The position numbers and the translations under genes were made by a program. A DNA stretch of 64,000 nt from Janthinobacterium sp. J1-1 (GTDB lineage Bacteria; Pseudomonadota; Gammaproteobacteria; Burkholderiales; Burkholderiaceae_D): the NCBI RefSeq assembly GCF_030944405.1, contig NZ_CP132340.1, positions 172,310 to 236,309 on the forward strand, given 5' to 3'. The stretch's first letter is position 1, and the number at the start of each line of letters is the position of its first letter. Below, in pieces: positions 8,859-18,077 of the stretch. The notes under the pieces are model-generated. The model did no database searches, had not been told where the DNA came from, and was given only the letters and a program-made list of their open reading frames with translations.

Positions 8859-8970
8859 TTTAATTATTCGACTGTCGTTTGGAATTGGAGCATATGTAGC
8901 ATCAGATGCTCGGATGGGAGGGCTTCGCATTAGAATCCAGGCCGGCGCTTTGCACGGGCCACAGCGGATC

Positions 8971-9558
8971 TTACGGATCGCTGGCGCTTGCAAAGCCAGC
9001 GGCTGGTTCGGCCGACCTGGCCAGCACCCCGTTACCAAGGTCAAGCTGCACATGGGCCACTTCGCCTTCATGCGCAGCGTTCTCGAAGGCCTCGCCCTGA
9101 GGCAACGCCGTCAACACCATATGTTGATGCACGGCGCGGTCTCCAAGGTCCACCCTGTACGCCGGCTGTGCGCCAATGTCACCGGTATCGCACGTAGTCA
9201 CAATCGACACGGCCTGGCGAGCCTGCTGGACCTCGACATCTTCCAGATCTCGCACTTGGTGCCGCAGTTGCCGCGGCAGTCCTATGAAACGTTCGCGATC
9301 GAGCAGGACTAGAGGATTTTTACTGTCGCCGAGCGGCTGCGCGCCTACCAAAGCGGAGCTTGGCGCTCCCTCACGTCGACAGCTGGTCAGGGCGCGTCTG
9401 ATAACCCGCCAGTTGGCGCGCCCGCGCTGGTCGAACCCATCAATGGCACCGGCGCAGGCTGGCACTTCAACCCGCACGGCATCGGCACCGGCAAGGCGGC
9501 GCGCGCCGTACGCTGGCGGTGCGGTGGGGGCCGATACCAAGCTGCCGATCGGTAACAT
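8971..9558 (-). CDS. Hypothetical protein (weak)
   Basis: A 195-codon frame on the same strand as kfrA and radC. The last two thirds have a plausible soluble-protein composition (acidic, few rare residues), but no motif or family is recognised, there is no clear ribosome-binding site, and overlapping frames on the other strand are also long. It could be a real plasmid gene or chance openness in GC-rich DNA. I see no other gene in 8880-9744. Confidence 0.25.
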   Translation of the reverse strand: MLPIGSLVSAPTAPPAYGARRLAGADAVRVEVPACAGAIDGFDQRGRANWRVIRRALTSCRREGAPSSALVGAQPLGDSKNPLVLLDRERFIGLPRQLRHQVRDLEDVEVQQARQAVSIVTTCDTGDIGAQPAYRVDLGDRAVHQHMVLTALPQGEAFENAAHEGEVAHVQLDLGNGVLARSAEPAAGFASASDP

Positions 9559-9744
9559 AGTCGATAAGCCGAGCCGACAACGTGGTGGCCGGCATGCGCG
9601 CCATGACCGTGCTTGACATCTTTTCCGCTCTTTGAGCGAAGGCGGATAGGTGGTGGCAACCCGTTCGCTGCAATGGCGGCGCCGCGCGCCGGGACAGCCG
9701 CAGCGCCGCCGGACGGCCCGGCTCCCGACATCGCTTGGTGGCGA

Positions 9745-10221
9745 TCAGATCAGGCCATTCTCGGCAAAGGAACACGTGCGCGTTCCGGCCACGATGATGT
9801 GGTCCAGTACCCGCACGTCGACCAGAGCCAGCGCCTGGATCAGCGTGCGCGTCAGCAGTTGATCCGCCTCGCTCGGGTCCGGCATGCCCGAAGGGTGGTT
9901 ATGCACCAGAATGCACGAGGCCGCATTCAGGCGCAGGCCAGCTTTGACGACTTCCCGGGGATAGACGGAACAATGCGTCAAGGTGCCATAGAACAGGATT
10001 TCATGGTCGATTAAACGGTTTCGCACATCCATCCATAACACTGAGAAAATCTCACGATCACTGGTGCCGAATTGGCAGATCAGATATGCCTTCACCTGAT
10101 TGGGCGACGACAGCTTGATCCCCTCCGCCTTCATCCGGCTGCGCAGGATATCGATAGCCTGGGCAATAACGGCGTCCTCGCACGCCACCTCGCCTGCCTT
10201 ATGACGTTTCGCTGCAGCCAT
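9745..10221 (-). CDS. radC: RadC-family JAB/MPN-domain protein
   Basis: 158 residues, starting at an ATG preceded by AGAAGGGGAC. The MPN+ (JAMM) metal site is complete: a Glu in REIFSVLWMD, then HNHPSG-x4-SEAD (H107, H109, D120). The long N-terminal extension of chromosomal RadC is absent; this short form is the type found on plasmids, ICEs and prophages (YkfG/YeeS-like). Its biochemical role is unsettled despite the old name. It sits near kfrA and hns, which supports a mobile backbone. Confidence 0.85.
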   Translation of the reverse strand: MAAAKRHKAGEVACEDAVIAQAIDILRSRMKAEGIKLSSPNQVKAYLICQFGTSDREIFSVLWMDVRNRLIDHEILFYGTLTHCSVYPREVVKAGLRLNAASCILVHNHPSGMPDPSEADQLLTRTLIQALALVDVRVLDHIIVAGTRTCSFAENGLI

Positions 10222-10360
10222 GATTGTCCCCTTCTGAAGTTGTTCTGAGAAAAGAGGTCGCATCGGATCCTCTTGCTCGAACTTCCTCGTCCCCTCCCTT
10301 GGGAGGGCGGAGGGAGGGGGACTTTGTTTCAGGCAGCGAGAAACAGGGCCGCTGTCTCTG

Positions 10361-10439
10361 CCCCGTTCCTTCGTTTATCCCCAAGCAAGCCCCCCTCGCT
10401 TGGCCTGGGGGGCGCTTGCTTGGGGATGCTGGAACGGGG
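10361..10439. repeat. Nested inverted repeat (possible cruciform)
   Basis: Three concentric perfect arm pairs: CCCCGTTCC (10361-10369) with GGAACGGGG (10431-10439); CCCCAAGCAAG (10379-10389) with CTTGCTTGGGG (10415-10425); and CCCCCC (10390-10395) with GGGGGG (10407-10412). Function unknown; it could be a protein-binding site, a terminator or a recombination site. Confidence 0.7.
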
Positions 10440-10480
10440 TACCGCGGCCCGTGCTGCCATCGTCGGGGTTGGCCGGGAGC

Positions 10481-10656
10481 GGCCGGCTGTAGAGCGCAAG
10501 CGGCGGCGCAAGGGCGGTGACAGCCGGGTTTCGGGCTGGCGCCGCCCTTGAAAGCACCCGGCCCCTGGACCTGGCGCGGCCGGCTTTACAGCGCAAGCGG
10601 CGGCGCAACCGGCGTGACAGCCGGGCTGTTCGGCTGGCGCGGCGGTTGAAAGCGCC
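10481..10656. repeat. Two tandem 78-79 bp hairpin units, period 97 bp
   Basis: Unit 1 is 10481-10558 and unit 2 is 10578-10656. Each contains two 17-nt arms around a short loop: an outer stem, a TGA/GCG internal loop, and an inner CAGCC/GGCTG stem. The outer stem is CAAGGGCGG/CCGCCCTTG in unit 1 and CAACCGGCG/CGGCGGTTG in unit 2, so several base pairs differ between units by changes on both arms. Flanking single-stranded parts (AGCGCAAGCGGCGGCG) are conserved. Confidence 0.75.
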
Positions 10657-11147
10657 TGTCCATCAATTCAGGTCCTATGGGTGTATGCTACCCTGCCGGC
10701 GCTGGACAACGTCACCAATGTCGAGCGACACTTTCGTCGCGCTGGAGCGCCGCGGGAGGCCGCTAGGCGGAGCCCGCAGGGCCGAGCGCCGGCCATATGG
10801 AACTCGGTTCACAAGAGACCGGGGTTTCGGCGCAGGGTGAGCGTCCGCTTAGCGATGACGTGCATGATAGAGGTGTAGGAAGCTTGGCGGCGACCAAGGC
10901 AGAGGCGAAAGCAGCCAGGCGCGGACGCTGGTTTGACCAGGTAACAATACCACCTTGGGATTTTCCAAAAACTATTCCATCACGCACCCGTTTCCGGCGC
11001 GCCGCCGGCCGTCTACAGATCGAGTTTTCTTGGATTCGATCAGGTCGTGCTGGCCAGTTGTCTCAGCGCTTTGCCGATAAAGCACGAAGGGCAAGCACAC
11101 CACGCCGGCTGGAAGTCGTGCGGGTGGTGTGTATGAAATGGAGTAAA

Positions 11148-11459
11148 TTAAACCTTTGCTTCGTCGATCGTTTTACCCGATTCAACCCATTCCTTTACCC
11201 ATTTTGGCTGACGGCCACGGCCGCTCCACTGCAAAGTCGAATCGTTAGGATGGCGGTATTTAACCGCGACCGTTTGCTTGACCTTCACGGGAGCACCACT
11301 GCCGACCAGGTCTTTGACTGATACACCGACTCGCTTGGCAATTTCAAGAATTTGCGTACGGGCATCGGCAATATCTTTTTGCTCTGTCATCTTCAACTGC
11401 TTTGTTATCCGATCCTGCAATTCACGCAGTTCGGCGATAGATAATTTCTCAATATTCAT
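11148..11459 (-). CDS. hns: H-NS family nucleoid protein
   Basis: 103 residues. The N-terminal half is the oligomerising coiled coil (MNIEKLSIAELRELQDRIT), and the C-terminus has the DNA-binding core WSGRGRQPKW (78-87), matching the short H-NS (Bv3F/BpH3) type of Burkholderiales. H-NS proteins bind AT-rich minor grooves and silence foreign DNA; copies on plasmids often keep the element quiet in its host. It is monocistronic; the next 720 bp carry no gene. Confidence 0.92.
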   Translation of the reverse strand: MNIEKLSIAELRELQDRITKQLKMTEQKDIADARTQILEIAKRVGVSVKDLVGSGAPVKVKQTVAVKYRHPNDSTLQWSGRGRQPKWVKEWVESGKTIDEAKV

Positions 11460-12183
11460 GTGGGGAACTTTCCTGATGGTGATGTAGCTGACAAGTTACC
11501 ACAATTGGCCTGCGCCTCACCGTATTTGCTATGTGTACATACCAGCACGATTTACAACAGGAAGCCGACTTTCGCGCGCGAAAAGGCAAGCGAGCAGAAA
11601 AGGGGTATCAGTTGAATGAAATAGGCACGCAGTGGCGATGGCCGCGTGTACCCGGCGTTTTTTTCCTTCACTCATTTGCTGCCATCCTTTCACGGCGAAT
11701 CGCCCCGCCCTCCGCACCCGACGACGAACCGATGTAATGGACAATCCTGTCCTACAACAAAGCAGGCGCAGTCGATCCAAATACCGGCCATCTCCAATTC
11801 ATCATGCGCCCCTAACTGGTTCAGGCCCTGCTTGCCACGCGCTTGTCGTGACCATTACCACGCTGTCGGCTTGCACTCGCATGCCGGCGAGCGTCTGGGC
11901 TCGGCACGCGGGCCTTCCGGCTCAGCCAACAACCGCGCCTGACCGACCCTGATCCGTTTCCTCGCCCGCGCACCAGCCAGGTTGCGGTCGTCGTAACTTG
12001 CTGGCACGGATGAACCAAACCATGGTCTTATCGAGAAAAATATACATACAGAAACTTATAGCACTGGTACAATTACCTTACCGCACTGCTACAGCAACAC
12101 ATTCTCATAGGTGGAATTTTCTTAGAGTCATTTTCTAGACTGCTACTTTATTGTCGCAATAGTTCATCCAGAAAGCCCGATCC
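11460..12183. other. Long intergenic region upstream of hns and the 12.2-kb operon
   Basis: No convincing gene. The final 150 bp (about 12025-12180) are markedly AT-rich and lie directly before the plus-strand operon, so they probably contain its promoter, but I could not pick one hexamer pair over others. Confidence 0.4.
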
Positions 12184-12441
12184 ATGCCAATTTCAGCAGA
12201 AGCCCTTGCCGACCAGATTGCCCAACACATGCGGCGACACAACCGCGACGTGGTGACCCTGCGCTGGTCAGATTTTTATGTCTTGTGCGAGCGCGAACGG
12301 CTGAAGTCGGGTTTCTACACGGCCCTGGCAAAAGGCTTGGCCAAGTCGAGCGTGTTGTTCGTGCAAGGGACATCGACGGTGGTGTTTGTCAAAGATTTCG
12401 ATTTCGCGCCGTACGGCGATCGGCACTTTTCGGGGAAATGA
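12184..12441 (+). CDS. Hypothetical protein, first gene of the VgrG-facing operon
   Basis: 85 residues, no signal peptide or membrane segment. The middle has a basic helical stretch (HMRRHNRDVVTLRWSDFYVL) and the C-terminus a hydrophobic strand (SVLFVQGTSTVVFVKDF), compatible with a small winged-helix-like or alpha/beta fold. It is 1 bp from the next gene. Function not recognised. Confidence 0.6.
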   Translation: MPISAEALADQIAQHMRRHNRDVVTLRWSDFYVLCERERLKSGFYTALAKGLAKSSVLFVQGTSTVVFVKDFDFAPYGDRHFSGK

Positions 12442-12442
12442 G

Positions 12443-13486
12443 ATGAGTATTCAGGAGCGTCAGATCCAGCAGGGCGCCGCCGGCAGCGCAGTAGCGGCAG
12501 CGCAGCTGCAAGCGGTCGAGCACCTGCTGTCGCGCCCTAACAACGGCGATGTGGATGCGCATTTCACGTTGGGGTCCATGTACGCCGGCGCCGTGGACGG
12601 CGACGGGATGGTACCGCAAAAAAATCAGGCGCTGGCGTGTGTCCACTTTCGGGCAGCGGCTGCCGGTGGCCACGTCGAAGCGCGTCTGGCAGCGGCGAAG
12701 CTGTTCGCTACCAGGGGCATCGCAGGCCTTGATGTCGACTTGACGCAAGCGTGGAAGCTGGTCAGGCGCGCAACGCAGTTGGGCTCGAAGGACGCGCAGC
12801 GGATCATGACGAGCTGTTATCTGGACAAAGGTAATCTGGAGCGTTTACTTGCGGCCGTGCAGTTTTCGTCCGCGTTCCCGAGGTTGCAGCCCGGGACCAT
12901 GCCAGGCAGTGTGAAGCAGGCACCGGCAGATTTTCCGGAAGGTGGTTTTGCACGCCATCCGGGCCAGGCAAAGTCGTATTCGCTCGAACGCACCAGCTGG
13001 TTCGATCAGGATACGTTTCCAGCAAGGCCAGGTGCGTATGAACGCCTGCACGAGGACGTCATCGAATTCGCCTATTGGGATGGTCACCGGTGGTCGCAGT
13101 CCGGCAGCGTGGCGGAAGACGTTGCTCGGGTGCCTGGGGCGCGCGCGGCGGGCGCCTCACGGCAGCACGTACGCTGGCGCGGCCTGCGGCATAGCCCGGA
13201 TATGCCGCACGTCGCGGTGGCGCCAGCGCCTGGCCCACTGCGCGCAGAGCTGGAAATTGATGGCTACGTTGGACACCATGAACAAGGCTCGCCGCAGATC
13301 CGGCAGGTCCACGTGGCAAAGACGACCCGCGCCAGGGATGGCGGCTTTCTGACCATGTGTGGCCACATGGCCCGGCCGGGACAGGCGCTGCGTCTGTGGT
13401 CCGATGCGCAGGGGCTGAAGATCGTCGATGGCCACCAGCCGACATTATGTGCGGTGTGTCTCAAGCTAACCTTCGAGCTGACCTGA
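12443..13486 (+). CDS. Sel1/TPR-like repeat protein with C-terminal Cys/His pair
   Basis: 347 residues; the start at 12443 is chosen because GGGGAAA precedes it and it follows the upstream stop by 1 bp. Residues about 35-130 look like Sel1-type repeats (AHFTLGSMYAGAVDGDG, then ACVHFRAAAAGGHVEARLA and AWKLVRRATQLGSKDAQRIM), a fold used for protein-protein contacts. The C-terminal 100 residues are beta-rich and contain MCGHMARPGQALRLW and a closing CAVCLKL, a possible Cys/His metal site. Sel1 proteins are common adaptors or immunity proteins near type VI secretion genes, which fits the VgrG nearby, but that is inference. Confidence 0.65.
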   Translation: MSIQERQIQQGAAGSAVAAAQLQAVEHLLSRPNNGDVDAHFTLGSMYAGAVDGDGMVPQKNQALACVHFRAAAAGGHVEARLAAAKLFATRGIAGLDVDLTQAWKLVRRATQLGSKDAQRIMTSCYLDKGNLERLLAAVQFSSAFPRLQPGTMPGSVKQAPADFPEGGFARHPGQAKSYSLERTSWFDQDTFPARPGAYERLHEDVIEFAYWDGHRWSQSGSVAEDVARVPGARAAGASRQHVRWRGLRHSPDMPHVAVAPAPGPLRAELEIDGYVGHHEQGSPQIRQVHVAKTTRARDGGFLTMCGHMARPGQALRLWSDAQGLKIVDGHQPTLCAVCLKLTFELT

Positions 13487-13553
13487 TGCCAGCCTGTCAC
13501 GCTAGCCTTTGGCCCGGTGCGACGCAGCTGGTGCGTTCATCGGTGACCAACCG

Positions 13554-13874
13554 ATGAAAGTGCGCGCCAACCCGTCAGCGGCAGGCGTTGGTCAGCGCGT
13601 TTGCCTGACTGCCGATCCGCGCAGCGTGCACAGTTTCCTGGCCGGATACGACGATGGTCGCGCCGCGCTGTGGCAGCGCTTCGAGCACGCATATGCGTCC
13701 CGGGCAATGGTGCCGGATGCCGAGGCGACCAGCACCGCATTCGCACATTTTGAAATGGCGGCGTACCTGGCTACGCGTAGTTTGCCGTGGGCGTGGCGCC
13801 CGTGTGCCACGCGCTGGCTGATGGGCGCCAGGCTGCACCTGGCGACACTGGGAGTGACAACATGGATGATCTGA
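13554..13874 (+). CDS. Hypothetical protein
   Basis: About 106 residues if started at the ATG 13554; an ATG at 13509 is the alternative. Mostly helical, rich in Ala, Arg and Trp (HFEMAAYLATRSLPWAWRPC). Its end overlaps the start of the next gene by 13 bp, so translation is probably coupled. No family recognised. Confidence 0.45.
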   Translation: MKVRANPSAAGVGQRVCLTADPRSVHSFLAGYDDGRAALWQRFEHAYASRAMVPDAEATSTAFAHFEMAAYLATRSLPWAWRPCATRWLMGARLHLATLGVTTWMI

Positions 13875-14263
13875 GCGAATTCGACTGGGGCGGCAGCGGG
13901 CATCTGGCGAAGGAAGTAGACGGCGAGACGGTCTGGAGTGGCAGCGTCATGGCCTGTCTGTATTTCGACAAACGGATCAACCACCGCAATGCCTACAACG
14001 ACTTTCCCTGCCGCGTCACGTTCCGGCCGGGCGAGCTGGAAATTGCGTACAACTACGATGGTTCGCTGCGGGCCAGCGAGCACCCGGACATGGTCTACCG
14101 CGGCAAGGAAAACGGGCCAGGCCACTACTACCTCTGGAACGGCAGGAACGGCGCTGGCAAAGGCAATGCGCGGATGCACCTGGCCAAAGCGAATGTGCTC
14201 GAAGGCTCATGGGAAGAAGACGGGCTGCGTGGCATGTGGATGGTCATCCTGCGACGCGGCTAG
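13862..14263 (+). CDS. Hypothetical beta-rich protein
   Basis: 133 residues starting MDDLSEFDWGGSGHLAKE. Aromatic and Gly-rich with many short strands (WSGSVMACLYFDKR, GELEIAYNYDGSLR, HYYLWNGRNGAGKGN, EGSWEEDGLRGMWMVIL), which suggests a lipocalin-like or small beta-barrel fold. It overlaps the previous gene by 13 bp. No signal peptide. The terminal GSWxEDGxxGxW pattern resembles small binding-barrel proteins, but I do not assign a family. Confidence 0.6.
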   Translation: MDDLSEFDWGGSGHLAKEVDGETVWSGSVMACLYFDKRINHRNAYNDFPCRVTFRPGELEIAYNYDGSLRASEHPDMVYRGKENGPGHYYLWNGRNGAGKGNARMHLAKANVLEGSWEEDGLRGMWMVILRRG

Positions 14264-14318
14264 TCCTGCCGCATCCCCCACCTGAGCACCAGAGCAACCC
14301 ATCACTCAAGGATATTCC

Positions 14319-15323
14319 ATGCGCAAGACCGAATCGAATGCCACCACCATGTTCCGCTCGAAGGGGCTGACACGCAAGAACATGACCTTTGTCGGCGATG
14401 TGTTCATCGACGGCGACCTCAATAGCGCCGGCCTGCTATTCATCGGAGGCAATCTGACGGTTTCCGGGTCGTGCCATTTGAACGAGCTGATTTGTCTGGG
14501 CGATATCACTGTCGAGGGCAACCTCAGCTGTGGCGACATCCGGATGCGCGGGATATTGTCGTGCAAGGGTAATCTGGCGGCATACGATTTGTTCGTCACG
14601 AATGATCTGCAGGAGTTGCGCTACTGGGATGGCGCCACGCGCCGCGAACAGGTCCTGCTGGCATTTGGAGAAGCGCGCAGTGAGTCGTATGAACAAAGCG
14701 ACATTTTCACCAGCGGAAATTCAGTCGTGGTCGGCGGATGGTTCGATGTAGACGATTTTGACATTCAGGGCGGCGTGTCGATTGGCGGCGATGCCATCAA
14801 TGTCGATGGCCAGATTCGCGGCATGCTCGACTGCGGCGGCACACTCTCAGGCGAGGGGCTGTGGGTAGCCGGCTACGCCTATGTCGCTCAGTCGATCCAC
14901 GTTACCGGTAAGCTGATCGCAGCAAACCTCACGTGTCGCGGCAGCTGCGTGGCCGGATCGATCCAGGTGGATGAAGACCTCGACGTCGCGCAGGCTATCG
15001 TTAGTGACGGGGACATCGAGGTCGGCGGCCATCTCCGGTCGGATAACAGGATCCAGGCGCGTGGCCTGGTCCGGGCCGGCAAAAGTGTCCAGTCAGCATC
15101 CTCGATCTTTGCGCTCAAGGGGGTGCGGGCGGGCCGCAGCTACGGCATTTACGCCGGCCTCGATGTCCCGGAGGAACACAAGGCAGCGCATGGGTTCATT
15201 GCCTGCCGCACCACGCCGGATGGCATCAAGGCCGGGGTCCATGTCAAGGGCAAGCGCTTCAGGCAGTTGAAGGAACGCCAGCTGGTCAGTTGGCCGGCAT
15301 CGGACCGCTCGGACGGTGTATAG
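14319..15323 (+). CDS. Bactofilin-like (polymer-forming) beta-helix protein
   Basis: 334 residues, starting after AAGGATATTCC. The sequence is a string of short Gly-turn repeats (FVGDVFIDGDLNSAGLLFIG, GDITVEGNLSCGDIRMRG, GDAINVDGQIRGMLDCGG, GDIEVGGHLRSDNRIQARG), the signature of the right-handed beta-helix of bactofilins and polymer-forming cytoskeletal proteins. It is much longer than a classical bactofilin (100-200 residues), has two helix blocks interrupted about residues 95-130 by a charged insert, and lacks membrane segments. It ends the operon, about 180 bp from the truncated vgrG coming the other way. Confidence 0.65.
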   Translation: MRKTESNATTMFRSKGLTRKNMTFVGDVFIDGDLNSAGLLFIGGNLTVSGSCHLNELICLGDITVEGNLSCGDIRMRGILSCKGNLAAYDLFVTNDLQELRYWDGATRREQVLLAFGEARSESYEQSDIFTSGNSVVVGGWFDVDDFDIQGGVSIGGDAINVDGQIRGMLDCGGTLSGEGLWVAGYAYVAQSIHVTGKLIAANLTCRGSCVAGSIQVDEDLDVAQAIVSDGDIEVGGHLRSDNRIQARGLVRAGKSVQSASSIFALKGVRAGRSYGIYAGLDVPEEHKAAHGFIACRTTPDGIKAGVHVKGKRFRQLKERQLVSWPASDRSDGV

Positions 15324-15500
15324 GCACCAGGCTCGGAAAGCCGATCTCATGCCTGCCGCAGCCGCCGGGTTGAGCCGCGGCCGCAAGCAGCACGCGCGAA
15401 TGGAGTTCGAAGCCGCCCTCTTCCCGGCGCCGTGGGACGCCAAAATCGGACCAAATCGAGCTTGGTATACGACTTTTCCGGATTCTGTGTTCTGCGCTGT

Positions 15501-16799
15501 CTACGGCGAGCTCTTGTCGTCGAAGGTGCCCAGACGGTCCCATTGGAACTGCACCTTGACCCGGCCGTAGCCGTCGGTATGGATTTCCTCGCCGGGCGGG
15601 CCGACCACGGTGGCCGTTTGCACCCCGTCGATGCGCACCTGATGGCTGTGAAAATGGCGGCCCGGGCGCCATGGCGTGTCGCGCGGCAGGCAGGTAAAAC
15701 TGTTGCTGTAGTGCGAGGTGGCCTGGCGGCCCTGCTGGTAGTTATTGCTGGCGTGATGGTGCACGGAAACGATCAGATATTCGGTGGCCGCCTTGCCGGC
15801 GCCGCCATCGAAATGGCCGCTGAGGGTGAACCAGCGGCCGGGCTGGGCCGTGCGATCGTTGCCTTGCGCCTGGTATAACTGGCCCTGGGCGTCGATCTCC
15901 TCCATGCGGCGTTTGGCCAGCAGCTCGCCATCGTCGATATTTTTAAAGCCGTAGCTGCCGGTGTTTTCATACACTTCCAGCTGCGGCACGGCGCCTTGCC
16001 GGTTCAGCGAGTCGCCGCTGGCGCGGGCGCTGCGCGGGTTCTTGAAGTTGAAACTGGCGACCGTCATCTTGCCGGGCGCCATGCGCCGCACCGGGCTCCA
16101 GTCGTGCACGCCATCGTCTTCCAGACTGCCGGCCTGGTGCTGGAAGGGCATGCTGCTGAGCTCGCCATCGATGGACTGGCCGCTCGTCGTATCGTCAGAC
16201 AGCCACAGGGTATGGCCGTCGCGCCGGTGTTCATAGCGGTAGTGCCAGCCCAGTTGCTCCCAGTGGCGGTGCAGCAGGTTGTGGTCGCTTTCGCGGTACT
16301 GGCAGATGTATGTGATGAGCGGGTCGGGGCCGCCGGCGGCCAGCTTGTAGTCGCGCATCAGGTAGTCGTTGAAGACCAGTTCCGTCAGGTCCGCCACGGT
16401 CTTGCCGTGGAAGGCCACGTTGTTGTGGCGCAGGCGCAAATGGCTGAGCCAGGGTTCCAGCACCATCTCGTAAAAGGCGAAGCCGCCGTCGGTGCGCAGG
16501 AAGCGGAACTCGAACACATGGCCATTGAAGTAGCGCAAGCTGCCGTCTTCGCGCACCAGTTCGATGCTGACCATCTTGCCCATCAGCGCCGTCAGCGGGA
16601 TGGAGGCGTTATCGGACAGCACTTCCACCACATAGGAAAAATCGCGCGACAGGCTTTCACTGCCGTCGAGCGCATTGGCCAGCAGCAGGGCGCCGGCGGG
16701 CGCGTCGCCTTGCGGAAAGTGCAGGCGCAGCAATCGGTCGCCCTGCATGTCGCCGAGCAGCGCAGCCAGTGCGATTGAGTCGCCGTCGAAGAAGTTCAT
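15501..16799 (-). pseudogene. vgrG: VgrG (type VI secretion tip protein), C-terminally truncated
   Basis: 432 residues where VgrG proteins have 600-900. The gp27-like domain is intact (DSIALAALLGDMQGDRLLRL to QYRESDHNLLHRHWEQLGW, then TCLPRDTPWRPGRHFHSHQV), and the sequence enters the gp5/OB domain (PPGEEIHTDGYGRVKVQFQW) but stops at FDDKSSP, exactly where the family continues with CW. The spike helix and any effector part are absent. The start at 16799 has GGGAA upstream. No other T6SS gene is in the window, so this is an orphan remnant; the join lies in GAGCTC near 15508. Confidence 0.85.
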
Positions 16800-17742
16800 G
16801 AAGTTCCCGTTGCCATTGCATGGTGGTAGCAACGACTTTAGCGAGCAGATCAGAAAGAGTCTGCGCCAACACAACAGTTCGCCACGGGACACTCGACAGT
16901 GGCGTTCGCTGCTCAGCCCTTCACCCTGCGGTGATTGCCGCCTTGCTCCCGTCCCGCGGCGCCAGCGCTCAACACTGCGGCGTTTTGAAGGCCTGCCGAA
17001 GCGGCGTACTTCGCATCCGCCATCTTGTCGTGATCAACTGGCTCAACACGACGATTTATCGATGGGCGGCGTGGTCAGAGCTTTCGGTATCCTAGAAGGA
17101 CAAGCAACTGTCTAGCTCGGCGATCGCACTTAAACGCGCAATACCTTGATTCCGGCCGTGGCCATTGATGCCCGCGCTCGGAATTTTGCAAGCACGTTGC
17201 CAGCACGCTCACCACCAACCCGAGCGCTAACCCACACTAGAAGGAGACAGGCTCGTTAGAGTCTCGCGTATCAGTGAGACACGGCCGGTCGGCTTTTCGC
17301 AGTGGCAGCCGTCGGATTCAGCGCGCTTGTCTACTATCCTCGCGCTCCCCTCCTCGCCTTCCCTCTTGCCCAGTTTGCATCGCGCTATACCCATGAGCTA
17401 TCCGCCCAGTGTTCCGGGCAGACAGAGGAGTTCACGTACCGCCAGGTTCGGGTTGGACAATCTCTGAAGTGCTTGGGAGTAATACGCCATCTCCCATGGC
17501 GCATGGCTGCCATTTGGAAAACCCACCAGAGGAAAGGTTGTCTTGCGCGCGGCAAACTCATCCAAGGGAGCTTGCCCCGCAAAGTCGTGACGGTAAGGTT
17601 GAAGAGAAACGGGAGCCGATGAAACTAGTCTTGAAGAAAGGACGAAACGCGTGCCAAAACAGCCCGAAAGGCTAAAGCCATTTGCCTGCACTCAGTGAGC
17701 ACCACCACCGCTCACTCCCCCAATCGTTAAGGAGAACACCCT
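16800..17742. other. Gene-free stretch of about 940 bp
   Basis: Open frames are short, overlap on both strands and lack ribosome-binding sites. No tRNA, repeat array or IS end is recognised. It may be a scar of several rearrangements between the vgrG remnant and the toxin-antitoxin region. Confidence 0.4.
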
Positions 17743-17964
17743 ATGCATCAGAACCAAAACCATTCGACCGCCGTCCAGATGCTGGATAACGCCTATCGTG
17801 CCTGGAAGTGGCATCGCATGTCGGAAAGCATGGCAGTAGCTTTTCTGCACTCCGACATCGGCATATTGCTGATCAATAAGCTCAAACTTGCCTTTCATTT
17901 CGCTCTGTCCAGCGATAATGTGACCCTGGGTTTGAGCCTGCTGGGAAAAATCATCGCCGGGTAA
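17743..17964 (+). CDS. Small hypothetical protein
   Basis: 73 residues with an AAGGAGA ribosome-binding site 9 nt before the ATG, which is the main support. The second half has a hydrophobic stretch (AFLHSDIGILLINKLKLAFHF) too polar to be a clear membrane anchor. Monocistronic; nothing recognised. Confidence 0.45.
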   Translation: MHQNQNHSTAVQMLDNAYRAWKWHRMSESMAVAFLHSDIGILLINKLKLAFHFALSSDNVTLGLSLLGKIIAG

Positions 17965-18077
17965 CGTCCATCGCTCAAGCGGTGCGGCCGCGCCAAGGCA
18001 AGCATGGCCGGTGTTGGTGATGCCGAGAATTTGTCGACAGCATCCACAACGGCATTGTTTCCTGATTTTCGGCTTGT

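Larger units (their letters stand above)
10222..11147. other. GC-rich intergenic region with structured repeats
   Basis: No supported gene. The region holds a short CCCTCCC/GGGAGGG hairpin near 10290-10320, a long nested inverted repeat and a pair of tandem hairpin units, listed separately. Frames that are open in 10680-11150 overlap one another on both strands and have no ribosome-binding sites or recognisable domains. Confidence 0.5.

Noticed and set aside
10797..11321. A 174-codon plus-strand frame across the hns end.
   Set aside because: Its second half is antisense to the clear H-NS gene and the first half has no recognisable domain or ribosome-binding site.
17221..17690. Region considered as a possible group II intron or ncRNA fragment.
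   Set aside because: No domain V-like hairpin or reverse-transcriptase sequence could be identified.
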